The notes: generated by a model from the letters alone, not told the origin. A stretch of 64,000 nt of DNA from Cornus controversa (GCA_026545225.1 CM048853.1:17176755-17240754); one strand, 5' to 3'. Positions 23,930 to 35,995 are shown, counted from the first letter of the stretch. Made by a program: numbers and translations.

Positions 23930-24258
23930 TCAAGTAGTGAACAACTCGGGATACTTTGAGCGGACTTCTTTTTCACGCTCCCACGTAACCTCCTCGACTC
24001 CGTGATGCCTCCAAAGGATTTTAACTAACGGAATGGTCTTGCCCTGAAGTACTTGCTCCCTAATATCCAAAACCTGTACCGATCTTTTCTCATAAGACAC
24101 GTCCTCCTCCACCTCAAGATCCATCCAATCTAACACATATGAAGGATCTGGCTTATACTTTCTCAACATAAAAACGTGGAAGGTATTGTGCACACTTGAC
24201 AACTACGGTGGCAATGCCAAACGACATGCAATGTCACCCCACGATCCAATATAATTCC
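23930..24258 (-). pseudogene. Chromovirus integrase C-terminus with chromodomain
   Basis: Minus strand. The frame reads IGSWGDIACRLALPP, then an in-frame TAG, LSSVHNTFHVFMLRKYKPDPS (the integrase C-terminal SH3-like part), then a linker. A chromodomain-like tail follows (YEKRSVQVLDIREQVLQGKTIPLVKILWRHHGVEEVTWEREKE is represented, with WERE marking the end), and the frame stops at 23930. In Tekay/Del chromoviruses this tail steers integration to heterochromatin. It sits 33 bp before the polypurine tract, as expected. Everything upstream of about residue 110 from the end is missing: at 24258 the sequence switches to an LTR fragment in the opposite orientation. Confidence 0.88.
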
Positions 24259-25423
24259 AAAATTTGTGTGGAAAATGTCCCAGGTCGCATGGTTGGTCAA
24301 GAATTATGCTAGGGTATCGGGTTGAGTCTGAGAGAGAAACAAGTGTGTGATAATGCTTTCATTTCAAATTATGAAGCATGATACGTGTTAATGCATTCTT
24401 ATATATATATGCATTGCTTGCAAATGAACATGGTATATGTTGGATGATACAAGTAATGTAGTGACATGTATTCATGTAGGTTATGTCAGGTTGGCACTTA
24501 GGTGGGTTGGGGTATCTCTACTGAGCCGCAATGGTGCTCACCCCTTTATTCTAAACTTTTTAGATAATGCACCAATAGAGGATGAAGCATGAGTAGCTCA
24601 ATGGACCTTGTTGAGTACCATTTTTAGACTTTTGACCTTTTGAGATGTAAATAGATGTCCATGTCGGTTTGTGGCATGTTGACTGTGTTAATGAGGTTAT
24701 ATTTACATTTGATTCATGTTGATATACTCTAGTTCAAGTGTAATGATCATATATGGATCATATGTGATTTGTGGGTTTTGAATGGAAGAAGTTGATTTTT
24801 ATTCCATTATGTATAAATTATTGGAGATATAGATTTATGTTTAAAATGATGTTTGATGATATTTTTATCATTTGTATATATTGTGGGTGATGTTTTGATG
24901 ATTTTTAGGCTTCTAGATGAGTTTTGGAGCCTAAAAGTTGAGATTTTTGAGTCTAAGATAGTAAGTTTTGATACTTACAATGATACATGTTCAATGCATC
25001 ATAGCTTCGATGCATCTAACTCCCCAGTTCGATGCATCGAAGTTATTATTCATAGCATTCTCCAAAATCTGCCCAAACTTCAATCGGGCATAACTTCTTC
25101 GTTTTAAATTGAAATTGAGTGTGATTTTTTTTAAATTAAGTATTTTTGAATGCTCTATCCAATGGTGAGGGTTTCAGCACCAAGTTCCAGTTACACAGGG
25201 AGTTGAGTCTAAAAAATTTAAGGGTTATGTAAGTGTGGCTTGATGTGGGACTCTTTTAGGTTGGTTGTGGTTAAGGTTGAACTAGTACATCCATGTTCAA
25301 GAAAAGAGTTAAGCTTCTACAATATTTAAGAGTATACAGAGTTCATTAGTAATTGATAAGGTGATTCAGTGAGTGACAATTCAGTCACCCTTGGTTTTCA
25401 GAGAACGAAAATCGGGGCGTGAC
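24259..25423 (+). mobile_element. B-type LTR fragment, plus orientation
   Basis: It begins inside the LTR (CCAAAATTTGTGTGG) and runs to the family end CGGGGCGTGACA at 25423. The first 160 bp match the minus-strand remnant at 19497-19660 in reverse. It carries TTCGAT-gc-ATCGAA at 25028-25041. The 5' LTR start is absent. Confidence 0.75.
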
Positions 25424-26365
25424 AATATATGTATATATAGGATTAAATATAGTGAGATCTTCAATTTCTCTTACCCTCCATTAAAGAGAAACAAACAATT
25501 TATTTAATTAAGTTTAAAAAATCTAGATTAACAAAAACAAACATGTTTACTTAAGTTTGCAACCATAGATTAAAAGAAACAAGTAATTTTACTTACCTCT
25601 AACAATTAATTTCAAGCTTTATAATTCTCTTGTATTCTTTAGTATCTTCTACTCCTTCTTTTTCTTTTCTCGAAAACCTTCGCTCTTTTTAGAAAAACTC
25701 TAAAGAAAACACAAAATCTTTCAAAATAAGGGTTTTTTTTTGGATTAACCTCAACCGTAGATTTAAACCATCCAATCTTAACTGTAGGACTTTGTTTTAA
25801 TCTAGTGCATGCAACCATAGGGTAGGGTCATGTTCCCACCACTTAGATATTTTATAAATTTATTTTTAATTTGGGTCTTTACAAACATAGAGCCCTTAAC
25901 TCAGTATTTTACAAACACACCACACACACACAAAAATTTGTCTCAAAGTCAAAAACATGTAATTGAATACGTTTGACTCTCCATTCTTTGGTAAATATCT
26001 TAAAAAAATTTCAAAATAGCCCTGTTATCTCGAGGGGTCGAGACCTAAAAGCTAAAATCTAGGGCCCTACATGGAGACCAAAAAACTAAAATTCACAAGT
26101 ATACTCATACCTAAAAGCCTACAAAAAATGTGATCCTAATAATAATGTAGAAAAAAGGTTAATTTTGTGGTTTTTTTGAATTCTCTGGCCACGACCTAAG
26201 GCCTTGGGCTTTGAAAGGACCCAAAAGGTCTACTGGACATAAAAGCCAACTAAAACGTATGGTAACACTGATTCTAAAGTTCTACGGTAAAAGCCTACTA
26301 GAACGTATGATAACAATTGTTCTAAAATGGAGAGCTCATCAATCTCATCTATTGTTCATATACGA
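25424..26365. other. AT-rich stretch, no recognisable feature
   Basis: No ORF with coding character and no LTR match to other parts of the window. It contains a (CA)n run near 25920 and a polyT near 25735. Confidence 0.5.
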
Positions 26366-26389
26366 TGTACAGTTTTAGTAGCTTTCATA

Positions 26390-26426
<37 letters not shown>

Positions 26427-26879
26427 ATGTTTTTTTTAGAGAGAGTTTGATTTTGGGTACTAATTTTCTTTTCTTTTAGTTTTCTTCTAGAAATAGATTT
26501 CCTTTTCTTGTTAGAATTAGAATTTCTACAAGTTTCCTTTTTTTTTTTTAGGTTTTCTAGTGCTATTAGGTTTAGGATTTATCTATTATAAATATGTGTA
26601 CTGCATATGGCATAAATCAATCAAACAATTTATCAATAATATACCAATTGCTTTGCATTTTTTTTTTAACTTTGTAGATTCAAAGTTGTTTATCTTGTTC
26701 ATGCACGAACGTTCATAACTTTCGCTTTGTCAGTTGGTATTCCCTGATTTGATGGTAATTGGTTGTTTTGGTTACACCCACTTTGTCGAAGAAGATCACA
26801 AAGTGAAGGCCCCTTGGGCAGCCATGCATACTCATTAATGGCAATTTCATGAACGTTGTAGATAGATTGCTAGTTTTGG

Positions 26880-27390
26880 GATTGGTGGCAACCAAGTTCA
26901 TAGTCTAGTTCAGGATGATGTTGGAGTTGCTTCTCGCAGCCAATCGAATATAGGTTATGTTCCTGTATATCAATGTAGGCCTCCAGCCTATGAGGATTAT
27001 TTTGATGATGAGGAGTGGATTCAAAGGAGTTGCGGTTGATCGACGTGATCAAAGTAGACGTGACAGAGTCTGTAGATATCCAAACAATTGTGAGTTTTGA
27101 AGAAAACTTGATCTACTCACTTTTCGTGGAAGTTTTATTATTGAGGAAGTCTTGGATTGGCTTGAAGAAATTGAAGAATTTTTTTGCGTATTTTGATATA
27201 CCTGAAAACAAGCAAGTTTCACTTATAGCCTTCAAGTTCAGAGGATGTTCTTCAGCTTGGTGGGATCAGACACGAACTAAATGGATGAGGCAAGAAAAAC
27301 AACGTGTGCAATCATGGTACAAGATGAAAAAGCTGATTAAAACTAAATTTCTACCACTAAATTATGAGCAGATGATGTATAACAAGTATT
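26880..27390 (+). pseudogene. gag relic of element E
   Basis: One frame gives GIGGNQVHSLVQDD..PPAYEDYFDDEEWIQR up to about 27025. Another, from 27015 to 27390, gives the gag core: LKNFFAYFDIPENKQV, AFKFRGCSSAWWDQTR and FLPLNYEQMMYNKY. The AxWWDQ and FLPxxYE motifs are typical of plant Ty3/gypsy gag. A frameshift near 27020 separates the halves and a TAG ends the core. The usual zinc knuckle is not seen. Confidence 0.75.
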
Positions 27391-27671
27391 AGAATTGTAG
27401 CAGAGAGGTTTCATCTATCATCGAGTCAACAAAGGAGAGTAATCATAATTTTGTAGAAGCAACCAGTGATTATCAAGAGGTTGATTGTGAGAAACATTTT
27501 GTTGCTTCACCCCTAGTAGTTGAAGATGACAATAATGCTACCAAGCAAGATGATGAAGTTATCCATGTTCTTACAGTTGAAGATGATAAAGATATAGATT
27601 CCATAATCATAGCAGATGAGGCTTCTAATAATATATCTTCAAAGACCCACTTTGAAGACTTAGTTGATGGT

Positions 27672-28343
27672 GTGAGAAAAATAAACATGGAATATTGCGA
27701 TGAAGAGGAGCATAGGCCAGAAAAGACTGATGAACATAGGCGGGAACATGACGAGCTCTTAACAAAGATGCAAGTAATAGCTTTAGTTACAATGTCAGAT
27801 GTTGTGGTGACCACTACAAGACATACTGTGGGCCAATTGCACTATTCGATAGTTATAGATTTGGATGATCTTCCATTACCGACTTATGATAAGGTGCACC
27901 ATCAAGCGCTTCGTCTAGATATGTGGCCTAATTCCACCAAGGATGACTTGAATATTCTTTTTGAAATGACAGTAACTATCCCAGTGAAACTCATCAAGTG
28001 CTTGAGATCTATTAAGAAACATGGTTTTGCTACATCAAAATGTAAAAGCAAAAGCAAAGACATGGTGAGTAGTTGTTTCAAGCTTGCAAGTCCCACCATA
28101 GTTCTATCTTTCATCCAAGTTGCTTGCCTAGCCAATGTCCACTTCATTACTTGTCAAGAGAATAGGCACGACATAGTAGTATTTTCAATTGCTGATGCTA
28201 AAATTTGGTCAATTCCCATAAAGAGAAATAATGATGTTTATGAAGCTTTGAGATTAGGTCTTGCATGGTATAAAATTCTATTTCTGCATGGTATAAAATT
28301 CTTTTCATTCTCATATATGATAAACTGTCTTCTTCACAACTAA
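27672..28343 (+). CDS. Unrecognised 223-codon ORF in element E
   Basis: Longest uninterrupted frame of the element, from an ATG at 27672 to a TAA at 28341. The N-terminal 40 residues are very charged (NMEYCDEEEHRPEKTDEHRR). A Lys/Ser patch (KCKSKSKDM) lies near residue 130, followed by a hydrophobic stretch (SFIQVACLANVHFITC). No RT, protease or integrase motif and no clear family. It occupies the place where pol would be. It may be a captured sequence or a chance frame; there is no independent sign of expression. The upstream acidic segment (27430-27670) is open in parts in the same direction. Confidence 0.35.
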   Translation: MRKINMEYCDEEEHRPEKTDEHRREHDELLTKMQVIALVTMSDVVVTTTRHTVGQLHYSIVIDLDDLPLPTYDKVHHQALRLDMWPNSTKDDLNILFEMTVTIPVKLIKCLRSIKKHGFATSKCKSKSKDMVSSCFKLASPTIVLSFIQVACLANVHFITCQENRHDIVVFSIADAKIWSIPIKRNNDVYEALRLGLAWYKILFLHGIKFFSFSYMINCLLHN

Positions 28344-28713
28344 ACTCGAGGACAATTTTTTTTGAAGTGGATGGGACTAATGTAGGATAGTTTTAGTAGG
28401 TTTCATATTATATATAACTATATATATATTTAATATTTTTTTTTAGAGAAAGTTTAATTTTGGATACTAATTTTCTTTTATTTTAGTTTACTTTTGGAAA
28501 TAGATTTCCTTTTCCTGTTCGGATTAGGATTTCCTTTTCCTAGTACTGTTACGATTAGGATTTCTATATTATAAATATATGTACTACCATAGGGCAGAAA
28601 TCAATCAATCAATTTATCAATAAGATACTAATTGCTTTGAATTTTTTTAATTTTGTGGATTCAAAGTTGTTTATATTATTCGTGCGCGAATGTTCATAGC
28701 TTGTGTTTCGTCA

Positions 28714-29147
28714 ATATATATATTAATGAACTTACTAAGATGTCATTAAGTTTTTCTTACAATCATCCTTCATATAAATAAGAGTAGTGTTACACTTGCC
28801 GATCGATTTTTTTTGCACTCCAATCATTTGTGTCCAACAAGGACTCTTAATAAGTAATGGATATAGATAATGTCTCTCTCCTCCAAAGTGTTTAAATGAA
28901 TAACTGACACATCAGTCGGTACTAATACCAATTCGATTATTTTATCATTTTCCTATAAATAAATATATGGGCCGCAGTTTGCTTCAATTTATTGATTTGA
29001 GCTTGTATCGCAAGTTTTATTAACTCTAAAGAATCAAACATTGTGTTGCTTTTTCCCGATAATGGCACTGCGATACGTCTATTCATTTTCTTCTTAGGGT
29101 GGGGTTGATATGGCATTGTATATACATATAGATAGATGCATATATAA
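28714..29147. other. 3' flank of methylesterase relic, nothing recognised
   Basis: AT-rich, with TA runs near 28715 and 29120. Likely downstream sequence of the pseudogene on the minus strand. Confidence 0.45.
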
Positions 29148-29432
29148 TCAAGAATACTTCTCTGCAATGTCCTGAAGAAGAGCCCAAAGCTCGAGTGGCT
29201 TAGACATCATGACCATATGATCAGACCCAGTGATCTCTCTCACTTCATCAGGTGAATTTTTGTTTATCATCCACCATTGAAAATCCTTCTTTGCCACCCT
29301 ATCTTTATCAGACAAGATGAAGACTCTGCTAATCGACCCATAATTCTTGCCGGATAGTGTTAGCTCCTTTGACATGTCCTCTTCAGTGTACAAACGTATC
29401 GGTCTCATCAACATGCTTGCCAAAGCTAAATC
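29148..29432 (-). pseudogene. Methylesterase exon 3
   Basis: 94 codons and a stop. It starts DLALASMLMRPIRLY after an acceptor AG at 29433-29434. RVFILSDKDRVAKKDFQWWM is the segment holding the catalytic Asp region, and GSDHMVMMSKP contains the catalytic His. It ends LLQDIAEKYS, the usual family C-terminus. No stop or frameshift inside. Confidence 0.85.
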
Positions 29433-29524
29433 CTGTGTGTGCATGTGTGTTACAAATGCATGTGGCAAACATGCATGGTAAGAGAGAGAAGCAATCAGTC
29501 TAATTGTGTAGGCTAGCTAGGTCA

Positions 29525-29567
<43 letters not shown>

Positions 29568-29635
29568 TTATTAAGACATGCATTAATCACTATATATGTT
29601 GTTTGTTATGAATATATTTCTATGTACTTACTTAC

Positions 29636-29759
29636 CTCAGTTGGGCTGAGCTGATAAACATCTGCTGATAAGTATAGAGGGCCAAAAATGAAAGTTGTTG
29701 GAGGGTTGTTTTGTCCGCTACCATATGTGAAACGACTGTCTAGTAGAGAAGTTTGTCTG
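29636..29759 (-). pseudogene. Methylesterase exon 2
   Basis: Reads TSLLDSRFTYGSG, then PPTTFIFGPLYLSADVYQLS, matching the cap-region segment of MES proteins between the LD and the FGPxxL motifs. The donor is GAG/gtaagtaagt. The acceptor is AG at 29760-29761 (a second AG lies 3 bases further). The 200 bp intron 2 (29433-29635) includes a long TA microsatellite (29530-29563). Confidence 0.78.
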
Positions 29760-30426
29760 CTGAATGACTTTAATTAAAAGGGATCATTAATGAGAAAATA
29801 AAATCAAGGGCTACAAAGCAATTTTTTGAATACTTAAAGTACTGAATATATATCTTTTTTAAGGTAAACAGACAAAAATTAATTCATAATTTTCAAGTAA
29901 AAAATATACTTCAAGCCCAAAAAAAAAAGAGATGAAAAAATTTATAACGCATTATGCCAATGTTCTCTTCTATAGCCACTTCAAACCTCACAAACGTAGT
30001 TATACAGGAGCATATTTGGTTGTGAAATTGTTTTCTTAATCCGGAGTAATCTTTGCATAGGTTGTTCAGACAAATAGGCTCAGACCAACCAAAGGTTAAA
30101 ACTTGTAACTAGCCCCAAAAATTAAACTACTCCAAGTGTCTAGGCTAGTTTGGCCTAATTTATATATAAATATATATTAATTACCTCCTTGTGTTTGGGA
30201 ATTTCTTTGCCGGGTTCTTTTTAGATGAAGAAGTTGGAACTCTAGTTCCACAATAACTCTAGAAATCTAACAAATTAAGACATCAAATTATAAATTATTT
30301 TGCCAAGATGGTAATGCACAAATTTTCTAAGTTTTGTATCAAAGCTTAGCTAACCTATACGGTAAGGTTGTAATTCTTGATAAACTTAAACAAGGACAAT
30401 CAATGATGGATCATCATGGAGGTCTG
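29760..30426 (-). other. Intron 1 of methylesterase relic, 3' end
   Basis: AT-rich, no ORF, no repeat matching elsewhere in the window. Further intron pieces are 33445-33757 and 43386-44779. Confidence 0.5.
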
Positions 30427-30477
30427 TGTTAGGAATTGTGGCTCATATTTCATAGTTAATTAGGTTTCCATTATAGA

Positions 30478-32923
30478 TGTCATGCCCTGAAATTCGAGTC
30501 ATTAGAATCCAGCAGTGACATCCGTCCATTACACCCTAATAGACTATTTCAACACCTCAAATACCGCGGAAGCATACCTCACATGTACGCACGTATGTAG
30601 GTGCAATGCAGACCTAACCAACCCCAATGGGCCCCACACGTACTCCCATACATCAGTCTATCTGGCACCTTTTATCCATTGATTACGATGTATCGTAATC
30701 ATGGTTACGATGCATCAAAATTAGGATGCATCGAGCATGTATCGTTTCACATTGTTAAGCTCTCAAAACTTTTGATTTCAAATTATCTGTAGAAATTACG
30801 ATGTATCGTCTTGTCCATTATGATGCATCGCCCCATCGTAACGAGGATTATGATGTATCGTAACCCCTCGACTAATACTTCTGCAGAAAATGCTACAGAC
30901 TTGCAATTGGTACCTTTGGTACTCAAAATCCATTCTATCATCCTAAGTCCATCCACACAACATTAAAATCATAAACGAAAGGTACTACCATCATACACAA
31001 GTCCTAAATCATGCAATTGGTCAAAATCATGCATCCATCCAAGCCTCTGTCATCACTACATACATTTTTATATTCATCTATCTACCTCATTATATACATA
31101 GTTGAGTCCAAATGTTTCTTACATTAACATCACATGCTCAAGTCCGTAGTCATTATATGAATTATATGCATATAGCCCAAAAGAGCATTATAATTCATCC
31201 ATGATTGCAATTAAAGTGTAAGTCAACATGCCACAAGTCGGCATAGATATCCATATACAAAAATATCCAAAAGAAAGCTATAAGCTAGAAAGAGTTCCAC
31301 TTGGATGCTTAAGTCTCATCCGTCATCGGAGCCTTATCTGTAAAATGTTTGGGGGAAGAAAGAGGGTGAGCAACTTAACGGCTCAGTAGAAATACTCTAA
31401 CCCACCTAGGCATCAACTCGACACCGACCTACATGAATGTATGTCGCTACACTACATGCCACATCCAACAATCACATGTCCATTCTAAGCAATGCAAGTT
31501 AAGGATAATCGCATTAAATCACATATCATGCTTAGCAATTTAAAACACGTAAGCAACAAGATATGCATATTCTCTCACTCTCGGCCCTAATTCAATACTC
31601 GAACATGATTGGTCCACTTCGAGGATCATGTGACCTTAAACACCTCCGATAACCCCTATGTGGTTTGGACAACTCCAAAACATCACACATCATTAACAAT
31701 ACGTCAATTTGCCATAATGTAAGCAAACAATTCCAAAACTCACTAGCTATGGACATACTCTTATTCTAGGCCTTAGTTTTGGTATGATGGGGCTTCTCCG
31801 AAAGGTCATACCGTCATGGACTATTGTACCACTCTTTTAGCATGGTTGGACCACTCTGAAGTCCCGTGCACCTCCCTTGAACCATTTCCCACAACCTCTT
31901 ATATATGCAAATTGGACATATACTACACTTAGCATATTGTATTCATGCTCTTCAATTGCTCATCAATGCTATAATCATGACAAGCATGCATTCTCACTTC
32001 TCTATCAATATATACTCACATATATATTCAACTCATGCATAAAAACCACATATACATAGTACATAGCACATAATTAGTCATGCTACCAAATTATGCACAT
32101 TACACATACACATTCCCCACATTGTACATATCATCTTATACCTTATTTTTTTTGTACACAAGAATCAAGGAGGGAGGAGAAAATATTAAATCCCAACCAC
32201 TCTCACCACTCACATACATGTAAACTAATCTTCCACCTTTCCAACCCATCCGAAACCGTAGAATCAACACTTAGAAAAGAAGGAGAACCCCTACCTCAAG
32301 TTTAAAGACCTTCCAAGCAATCTCCAAGATTTCTCCCAAGTTCTATCTTGCCAAAACTTGAGTTTTTTTGGTTCAAACCGAAGCCCTAGCTGCCCTCTAC
32401 GTGTTATCCTTCTTTGGTGACTTCCGAATCTTACTCGAAGGCCTCCGAAATGAAGAGAGAATATTGCAAGATGAAGTGGGAGAGAAGAGGGATGTTCAGG
32501 CATGTGAGTTTCTATGACAGTTATGAGGGAATCTCAGCAACTTGGATATTTATATCCCACTAGGTGAAAAAAGACCAAAATTCCCTTAAGTCACTTAACG
32601 TACCCTCCCGACCTCCATTGTCGATTTCAAAAGCTCCTATGGCCTTAAAATAACTTCCTTAATTCTCTAAACATTTAGTTTGGTCTAAATCTAAAAATAA
32701 TTATTTTTCAAAAAATTCTCAGATTCTCAGACCCACCCGGACCGCATCCTGGGGCCCCCCGTTGACTGAAAAAGTCAAACTTCTCCAAATGTTCCCAGAA
32801 CCTCTATACCACTCTCAAACATGTTATCCACATGTAAAACATGTTAAACATCATTCAAAATGCATTTATGACAATTTTGAATAATAAAATAAAAATCGAC
32901 CAAAATTGGTGACGGCCTTTACA
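30478..32923 (-). mobile_element. Solo LTR B2 (LTR family B)
   Basis: Plus-strand ends TGTCATGCCC..GGCCTTTACA, target duplication ATAGA perfect (30473-30477 and 32924-32928). 2446 bp. It carries a palindrome cluster at 30681-30860 and the hairpin module (for example ACATGAT 31603-31609 with ATCATGT 31625-31631). No ORF of note. Confidence 0.9.
30681..30860. repeat. TTACGAT-gt-ATCGTAA palindromes in B2
   Basis: 30681-30700 is GATTACGAT-gt-ATCGTAATC, 9-base arms, perfect. Four or more partial copies follow, some with GATGCATCG centres. B1 has AATCTCGAT arms at the equivalent place. Confidence 0.9.
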
Positions 32924-33444
32924 ATAGAATTGTATCTTTTAGGTAATTTCTTAGTAGGCATGTCTTAGTCTCAAGAAGGAAATTTCTTGTTAGGCAAGGC
33001 TTGGACTCTAAATAATTGTAATTCTTATCCATAAAGGAATTGGTTTATTTTGTACTGATCTATAAATAGATGTCTAGGTCATGGATTAAGACTTAGAGGA
33101 GAAAACAGAATGAATCAATGATTGAGAAAAGAAAATAGTGAGTGGATAAAAGAGTATAGAGATATAGCTTCATAGAAATCGATGATTGTGTAGGTGTAGA
33201 GATGATGAATGATGATGATGTTCAAAATCTCTTCGAGTGTGATTTCTCATGAGGTAGTGGGTGAGTGTTGAGTGTTTGTATTCTACCATTGTCATCTCTT
33301 CTTGATGTTGGAACTTATTCTCTCTGTGGACGTAGGTCAAGTTTGGCCAAACCCCATAAATATCATTCTTTTCTTTGTATTGTTTGTTTGTTTCTTGATG
33401 GAATTTCCATGTTTCATTGTGATCTACTTCCGCTGGACCCAACA

Positions 33445-33757
33445 GGGGGATTTCTCCTAAGTTTTTTTTATATTCCCACACATTTTGGAAATGTTAAATT
33501 ACCCTCACACTCGTAATCTTTAGATCCCAATTTAATCTCTCTAATCACTCAACACTTTTGTTTTCATATTTTAATCCTCTCTTTTTCTATGTTACACGAT
33601 TCTTTTTTAATTATTCCCTCTTTAATGAATAAAAACTAAAAATAGTTCAAGTTATACAAAGTCCAATTTCATTCATTTAATTTTTAGTTATTTCAAGCGA
33701 GAACTATTTAATTTTATATAGTCTTAACTAATTTGATTTATTGGATAATTTTTAATA
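33445..33757 (-). other. Methylesterase intron 1, middle piece
   Basis: AT-rich, no feature recognised. Confidence 0.45.
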
Positions 33758-33762
33758 GTATT

Positions 33763-34153
33763 TGATAAGAGATTTTTGTAGGATAAGGTAATTCAAAGTC
33801 CTGCCAGACAAATAAGATAAGGCAATTCAAAATAGTTCTACTGGACAGATAAGATAGCCAATTCAAATTCAGATGATGTGAAAGAGATAAGACAATTGAA
33901 CAATTGGATAGGAAGGAAAGAGTCTGAGGAACCCATGTCAATGATGCCTCCATAAATAGAGAGGGGGTCGGCTAGTGAGATATAGAACAATTAATGGAGC
34001 CTTTATTATTCTCTTTGATAACTCTAATTACTGATCAACTTGAGCATTGGAAGGTCTCGATTGGCACTCCACCAGTGTTGGGCTGATCTCATCTCCTCTC
34101 TATCTTACAGGAATCTAGTGCCAAATCAAATCGTGAAGTTTTTTCCAACAACA
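33763..34153 (+). mobile_element. 5' LTR of element H
   Basis: Matches 40734-40946 plus 43247-43385 throughout, including GACAGATAAGATAGCC against GACAGATAATATAGCC and the TATA-like CCATAAATAGAGAG near 33951. It ends CCAACAACA, directly followed by the primer site at 34154. Confidence 0.85.
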
Positions 34154-34485
34154 GTTGGTGTCATCTGTGAGAATCACTTAGTTTCCTAAATAAAGTAACT
34201 CATTTTCTTATGTTAGGGTAGATAACATCTATATAATGATAGAGGTAACTACCAAACACAGTGTTAATGCATAAACCAATTGAAGAGTTTTGTTCTTGTG
34301 AAACTTCAACACATGTCCCTATGTAGCGACCCATCCAAAATTCCTATTTTGTTTCTTTACCCACCATCCTGGAATATCTCTATAACTGTTAATATCTTTA
34401 ATCCTGTAGATGTCTAAAACTCTTAAGCAGTTATGAGATGTCATATCCCAACATGTAATCAAATGAAAGTTAAGTGACATTCCTC

Positions 34486-34734
34486 TTAACACATTATAAT
34501 GGCCTTGCTTAAACTTTTATTACAGTGCATTTCATTTTTTTCCTTAATCTCCTCAACCATTGTGTCTGCAACACCATATATTAATATACCAAGGCTCAGT
34601 GTTATTGGAACAATCCTACAAGAACTTGAAATAGAACCACCAGCAATCTCATAGGACTTTGAAACATTTTTTTTTACACCCAAACACTTGATCACTTCAA
34701 TTACAATCTTGAAATCTATGCCACTTTCAACCAA
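34486..34734 (-). CDS. Unrecognised 82-codon ORF
   Basis: Begins [16 protein letters not shown], then [25 protein letters not shown] with one hydrophobic stretch. It is antisense to the element. Composition looks more protein-like than its surroundings, but no family is recognised and there is no splice or promoter evidence. It could be a captured exon fragment or chance. Confidence 0.25.
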   Translation of the reverse strand: MVESGIDFKIVIEVIKCLGVKKNVSKSYEIAGGSISSSCRIVPITLSLGILIYGVADTMVEEIKEKNEMHCNKSLSKAIIMC

Positions 34735-35639
34735 AGATATGTAATGAATTTTAAATACTGGGGTGGTGTGAAAGAGTGCGCACTAATCTTCGTGTCGAGG
34801 CTCCATGTTAGGTTTCTAACTGATAATGCCACTAATTTTAAAGCTCACTTAATCTATATAGAGCCTCGGTACTATGGAAAATGAATTCCATTTGGATCAA
34901 TGGAAGAAGTGATAAAAAGTTATAGTACTTAAGATTATTTCAACTCAACTCAAGCAATACCAAATTATGTAGAGGTAATTATATACCTCAACAAGAAATT
35001 AGGAATCTCCTATTATTGTCGTTAGAGGATCCTATAGAGGAATGCTTCGATCATGGTTTCAGCCAAAGTATCCCCACATTGCTCTCCGAGCTCTTACTTC
35101 ATCAGCACTTATCATTTGCTTCAAAGATATCACTCCACAAAATGGATATTATGCGATTGTCACAAAGAATTTCAAAGAAGACAACAATTAAAAAGTTAAT
35201 TTGAGCTCAAGGAATACCTGGAATCTATCTATAATTTTACAGCTCAATATAATCTTCCACCAACATCACTCAGTTACTATGGTCTATAATGGCATTGATG
35301 GAGCACATAAAAGAACTGATATTCTTGGCTAGATGTTTGCTGGTGTCGTTGCTTATAGAGGGAAGCAATCATGTTATAATACGACTATAAACCCTACTCA
35401 AACAAATGTGTGGTGGAGATGGTAAACATGTAAGGAGATGGTGATGCCCATGTTCCAACTTGCACCTTTCAATTTAAATGAATTCATTAAGGACTACAAG
35501 ATAATCCATGGCGTATCACCAAGACCGCATTGGGTCACAACCTATTAGGGAGGCCATTGTCATCCATAATTAAAAACTAAGGGCATATTGTCATTCACAG
35601 AGTCATCTATAACTCCCCTTATAAAAGAGTCAGCCAATT

Positions 35640-35995
35640 CTTCCCCCTTACTAAAGGGTAGAGCCGACACCTCCCCTTATTAAAGGGTCAATCAGAACAG
35701 TTCTCTTTAATAAAGTGAGCCGATAAACCCCCTTATTAAGGGACAAGCTCACAAAGCTTGAGCATACAGCCCTCTTAAAGAGTTGAGTGAAGTTCGGAGC
35801 TACTACGAACCTCCTTATTAAAGGAGTGAGACTATGAACCTTCTTAAAGGGCTTAGTAAAGTTTGGAGTGATGACGATAAACCCCCTTATTAAATGGCGA
35901 GCATGCAAACCCCCTTAAATGGCTAAGTAAAGCTTAGAGATACTACAACTCCTTTATTAAAGGATTGAGACAACAACTTTTCTTATTAAAAAGGC
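35640..35995. repeat. CCCTT-ATTA-AAGGG dyad array in element H
   Basis: Dyads with different arms: CCCTT/AAGGG at 35674-35687, CCCTTA/TAAGGG 35730-35742, CTCTT/AAGAG 35772-35782, CTCCTT/AAGGAG 35811-35826, TCCTTTA/TAAAGGA 35950-35964, CTTTT/AAAAG 35977-35993. Spacing is irregular, 40-120 bp. The centre is TTATTAA-like in most. Confidence 0.85.

Larger units (their letters stand above)
26366..28713 (+). mobile_element. Small gag-only LTR element E
   Basis: Two matching LTRs, 26366-26732 (TGTACAGTTTTAGTAGC..TTTGTCA) and 28381-28713 (TGTAGGATAGTTTTAG..TTTCGTCA), enclose a 1.65 kb interior. A primer site of the initiator-Met kind (GTTGGTAT, then degraded) follows the first LTR at 26733. A purine-rich tract (TGAAGTGGATGGGACTAA) precedes the second. 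The interior has a broken gag and one unknown ORF, no RT, protease or integrase. Flanking 5-mers (TACGA and ATATA) do not match, so the target duplication is lost or eroded. Best class: non-autonomous Ty3/gypsy derivative. Confidence 0.8.
30427..33444 (+). mobile_element. Copia-like solo LTR, split by B2
   Basis: Rejoined length about 572 bp: TGTTAGGAATTGTGGC..GACCCAACA. A TATA-like CTATAAATAGATG lies at about 33060. The stretch GTGGACGTAGGTCAAG..GGCCAAACCC near 33338 and the end CTTCCGCTGGACCCAACA are typical of R-U5 of plant Ty1/copia LTRs. No primer site follows, so it is solo. A matching target duplication was not found, so the left end is uncertain. Confidence 0.6.

Noticed and set aside
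29530..29563. Long TA runs here and at 26397-26422, 21415-21430 and elsewhere
   Set aside because: Simple microsatellites, common in AT-rich plant DNA. No further claim.
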